From Mycobacterium sp. MS1601 (lineage in GTDB: Bacteria > Actinomycetota > Actinomycetes > Mycobacteriales > Mycobacteriaceae), in the NCBI RefSeq assembly GCF_001984215.1, contig NZ_CP019420.1, positions 4,092,001-4,156,000 of the forward strand: a DNA stretch of 64,000 nt, read 5' to 3'. Numbering within the stretch: the first letter of the stretch is position 1; each line of letters starts with the position of its first letter. A program made the translations under genes and the position numbers. Positions 62,322-64,000 of the stretch are shown here, in pieces. The notes under the pieces were generated by a model. It ran no database searches. It was not told where the DNA came from and saw nothing but the letters and a program-made list of their open reading frames with translations.

Positions 62322-62897
62322 TCACCGCAGCACTTCGATGATCGCCGGATCGTCCGGCAGATATCGAAGCCGAACACGAGTGCCCTGTTCCAGCACCCCG
62401 GCGGCGCTGGTACGTGCCTGCCACTGACGGCCGTCGTCGTCGACGAACTGCACTGCCACCCGGGTCACCGGGTTCCCGCCGACGTAGAAGCGCCAGGCCC
62501 AGCTCACGGTGCCGGTGGCCGACACGCCGTGGGCAAGCAGCAGTTGCCGCCGCGCGGCGTCCTCACGCCAGCGGCGGCGCACCAGCTCCAGCACCACCAC
62601 TGCGAGCACCGCGGCAGCCGTCGCCACCAGGGCGGGGTACCCGCCCAGCCCAACTCCGATCACCGCCATGAGCGCCAGGAACGGCAGCAGGGCAACGCGA
62701 AGTGAGAGCACCGGATGCAGGAACACCCCGGCCAACACCAGCACCGAGGCGAGCGCCAAGAGCCAGGCGGCCGCGTGGTCGTGCGGCAGCAGGCGACCCG
62801 CGAGAAACCCGCACACCATTCCCGACAGCCAACAACACCAGCAGGCGACCAGTCTCACCGCCCCATTGTGCCCAGGCCTGCTCGTGGACTCGGGCAC
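62322..62897 (-). CDS. Membrane protein with a DUF3592-like outer domain
   Basis: This 191-residue protein has about four N-terminal transmembrane helices (residues 15-105; LVACWCCWLSGMVCGFLAG, AAWLLALASVLVLAGVFL, VALLPFLALMAVIGVGL, ALVATAAAVLAVVVLELV). A beta-rich C-terminal part (GVSATGTVSWAWRFYVGGNPVTRVAVQFVDDDGRQWQARTS...LRYLPDDPAIIEVL) matches DUF3592. No function is known. GTG 62897 is used; a GTG inside (residue 14, VRLVACW) is also possible. It converges on ldtB with a three-base gap. Confidence 0.7.
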   Translation of the reverse strand: MPESTSRPGHNGAVRLVACWCCWLSGMVCGFLAGRLLPHDHAAAWLLALASVLVLAGVFLHPVLSLRVALLPFLALMAVIGVGLGGYPALVATAAAVLAVVVLELVRRRWREDAARRQLLLAHGVSATGTVSWAWRFYVGGNPVTRVAVQFVDDDGRQWQARTSAAGVLEQGTRVRLRYLPDDPAIIEVLR

Positions 62898-63257
62898 ATC
62901 GCCGGGTGCCTAAGGGTTTTCGTCGCCGCCATCGGCGACACCGACCACCCCAGGAGGCGCCGACTCCGATCTCCACCGGCTGTCGACCGAGTTGAAGGCT
63001 CTGAGTGTCAACGACATTCGGCTCGCGGTCCCGTCCATCTGCATCCCGCCGGTCAGTGGTGGTCGACCACGACTGGACCACGATGTTCGTCGTGGCCGTT
63101 GCCGACCGCTATTGAGGACGACAACTGTCGGCGAGATCGCCCACATCGACTAGGAGCGAGACAACACATGAACCTGTGACGCTCGCGTAGCATGTGCGTA
63201 ACGGTGACGTACGCCACTCGAGCCGGTGGTGAGTCCGCCCGGCTGCTCCGGAGGTGA
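62898..63257. other. 360-bp gap without a convincing gene
   Basis: No frame here has both a start with a ribosome-binding site and protein-like sequence. The promoter of the downstream alcohol dehydrogenase is probably in 63170-63240, where TAGCAT at 63186 could be a -10 element. GGAGGTGA at 63250-63257 is the ribosome-binding site of that gene. Confidence 0.5.
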
Positions 63258-64000
63258 ATGGCAAGAGTGCGAGCCACGCTCGAAAAGTTCTTCATCCCGG
63301 AGACCATCTTCGGCGTGGGAAGCCTGTCGGAGGTCGGTGACGCCGTCCGTCGAGTTGGCGGTACGCGTGTGTTGGTCGTCAGTGATGCGGGAGTGATGAA
63401 CGCAGGCTGGGTGGAGCGGGCGCTACCGTCCCTGGCTGCTGCCGGACTCGAGCACGTCCTCTGGTCGGAGCTCACGCCGAATCCCAAGGACCACGAGATC
63501 ATCTCGGGCTTTCGCACCTATGTGGACGCCGGCTGTGATGCGCTCCTGGCGATCGGCGGCGGTAGCTGTATCGATGCCACCAAGGCCATTGCCGTCCTCA
63601 GCGGCAACGGGGGAGCCATCCTGGACTACGCGGGCATCGACGCGGTCACCAGGCCGATCCCCCCGATGGTGATGGTGCCCACCACCGGGGGTTCGGGTGC
63701 CGACGTATCGCAGTTCTGCGTCATCACCGACACCGTCGAACGGCTCAAACGAACCATTGCCGGTCGCGCTCTGGTCCCCGACATCTCGCTGACCGACCCG
63801 GCGCTGCTCACCACCATGCCCGCCGATCTGGCGGTGCATTCGGCCCTCGATGCTCTCAGCCACGGTGTGGAGGCCTACCTGTCCAAGGCCGCCAACTCGC
63901 TCAGCGACGTCCACGCGCTGGCCGCCATCCGCGGAGTGGCCGAGAACGTACTGGTGACACTCGACGATCCGAAGGATCAGCACGCCTGGACCGAAATCGC
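63258..64000 (+). CDS. Iron-containing alcohol dehydrogenase (ErcA/EutG-like), partial
   Basis: The first 247 residues of a group III alcohol dehydrogenase are in the window; the frame is open to the edge. The N-terminal FIPETIFGVGSLSEVGD, the NAD-binding GGGSCIDATKAIAV, PTTGGSGADVSQFCVITD and HSALDALSHGVEAYLS match ErcA/EutG proteins. Metal ligands Asp and His near residue 200 are visible; the last histidines lie beyond the edge. GGAGGTGA sits very close to the ATG at 63258, so GTG 63267 may be the real start. The substrate cannot be given. Confidence 0.88.
   Translation, partial: MARVRATLEKFFIPETIFGVGSLSEVGDAVRRVGGTRVLVVSDAGVMNAGWVERALPSLAAAGLEHVLWSELTPNPKDHEIISGFRTYVDAGCDALLAIGGGSCIDATKAIAVLSGNGGAILDYAGIDAVTRPIPPMVMVPTTGGSGADVSQFCVITDTVERLKRTIAGRALVPDISLTDPALLTTMPADLAVHSALDALSHGVEAYLSKAANSLSDVHALAAIRGVAENVLVTLDDPKDQHAWTEI

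Overview
The window is high-GC actinobacterial DNA, most likely from a fast-growing Mycolicibacterium/Mycobacterium. The best evidence is the right-hand block: a 3,080-residue type I fatty acid synthase, acpS, an M20 peptidase, bcp, a DUF3618 protein, tRNA-Lys and an LdtMt2-type L,D-transpeptidase. This matches the gene content of the M. tuberculosis Rv2524c-Rv2518c neighbourhood. GTG starts, tight ATGA overlaps and many TetR/MarR/LysR regulators fit the same group. No search could be run, so all family names come from reading motifs. I saw no insertion sequence, CRISPR array or prophage.

Layout. 1-2.1 kb: the tail of an unknown gene, a LacI regulator, then phoU and a DUF4235 protein on the minus strand. 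2.1-7.6 kb: a SRPBCC protein, then a translationally coupled minus-strand operon (amidohydrolase, DUF59 protein, zinc alcohol dehydrogenase, small monooxygenase) divergent from an AcoR/MimR-like activator. This looks like the accessory half of a propane/acetone (mimABCD) locus without the diiron monooxygenase. 7.7-10.1 kb: two divergent TetR regulators and a hypothetical protein. 10.1-14.8 kb: an omega-amino-acid aminotransferase and mmsA, divergent from a PucR regulator. 14.8-17.5 kb: a degenerate ABC-type ATPase with a YhgE/Pip membrane protein.

17.5-38 kb is the most interesting part. Three divergent promoters carry the same 16-bp palindrome (GACTGA-N4-TCARTC). They drive an acyl-CoA dehydrogenase, an FAD amine-oxidase-like protein with a cupin, an NDP-forming CoA ligase with a CrtI/PYROXD2-like flavoprotein, a TetR regulator, a class III aminotransferase with a PotA ATPase, a PotD/B/C transporter and a Rieske oxygenase. 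I read this as one uncharacterised amine uptake-and-catabolism regulon under the local TetR. It is interrupted by a self-contained xylose module (permease, ATPase, binding protein, xylA, ROK repressor) with its own operator pair, next to a broken AraC gene.

38-47.4 kb: a MarR-azoreductase pair, a frameshifted LysR gene, an amino acid permease with an (R)-amine-transaminase-like protein, an acyl-CoA dehydrogenase, a ChaB protein, an MFS transporter and a MerR regulator. 47.4-62.3 kb: the conserved fatty acid/cell wall block described above, which also holds a possible unannotated 58-residue protein near tRNA-Lys. The window ends inside an ErcA-like iron alcohol dehydrogenase.
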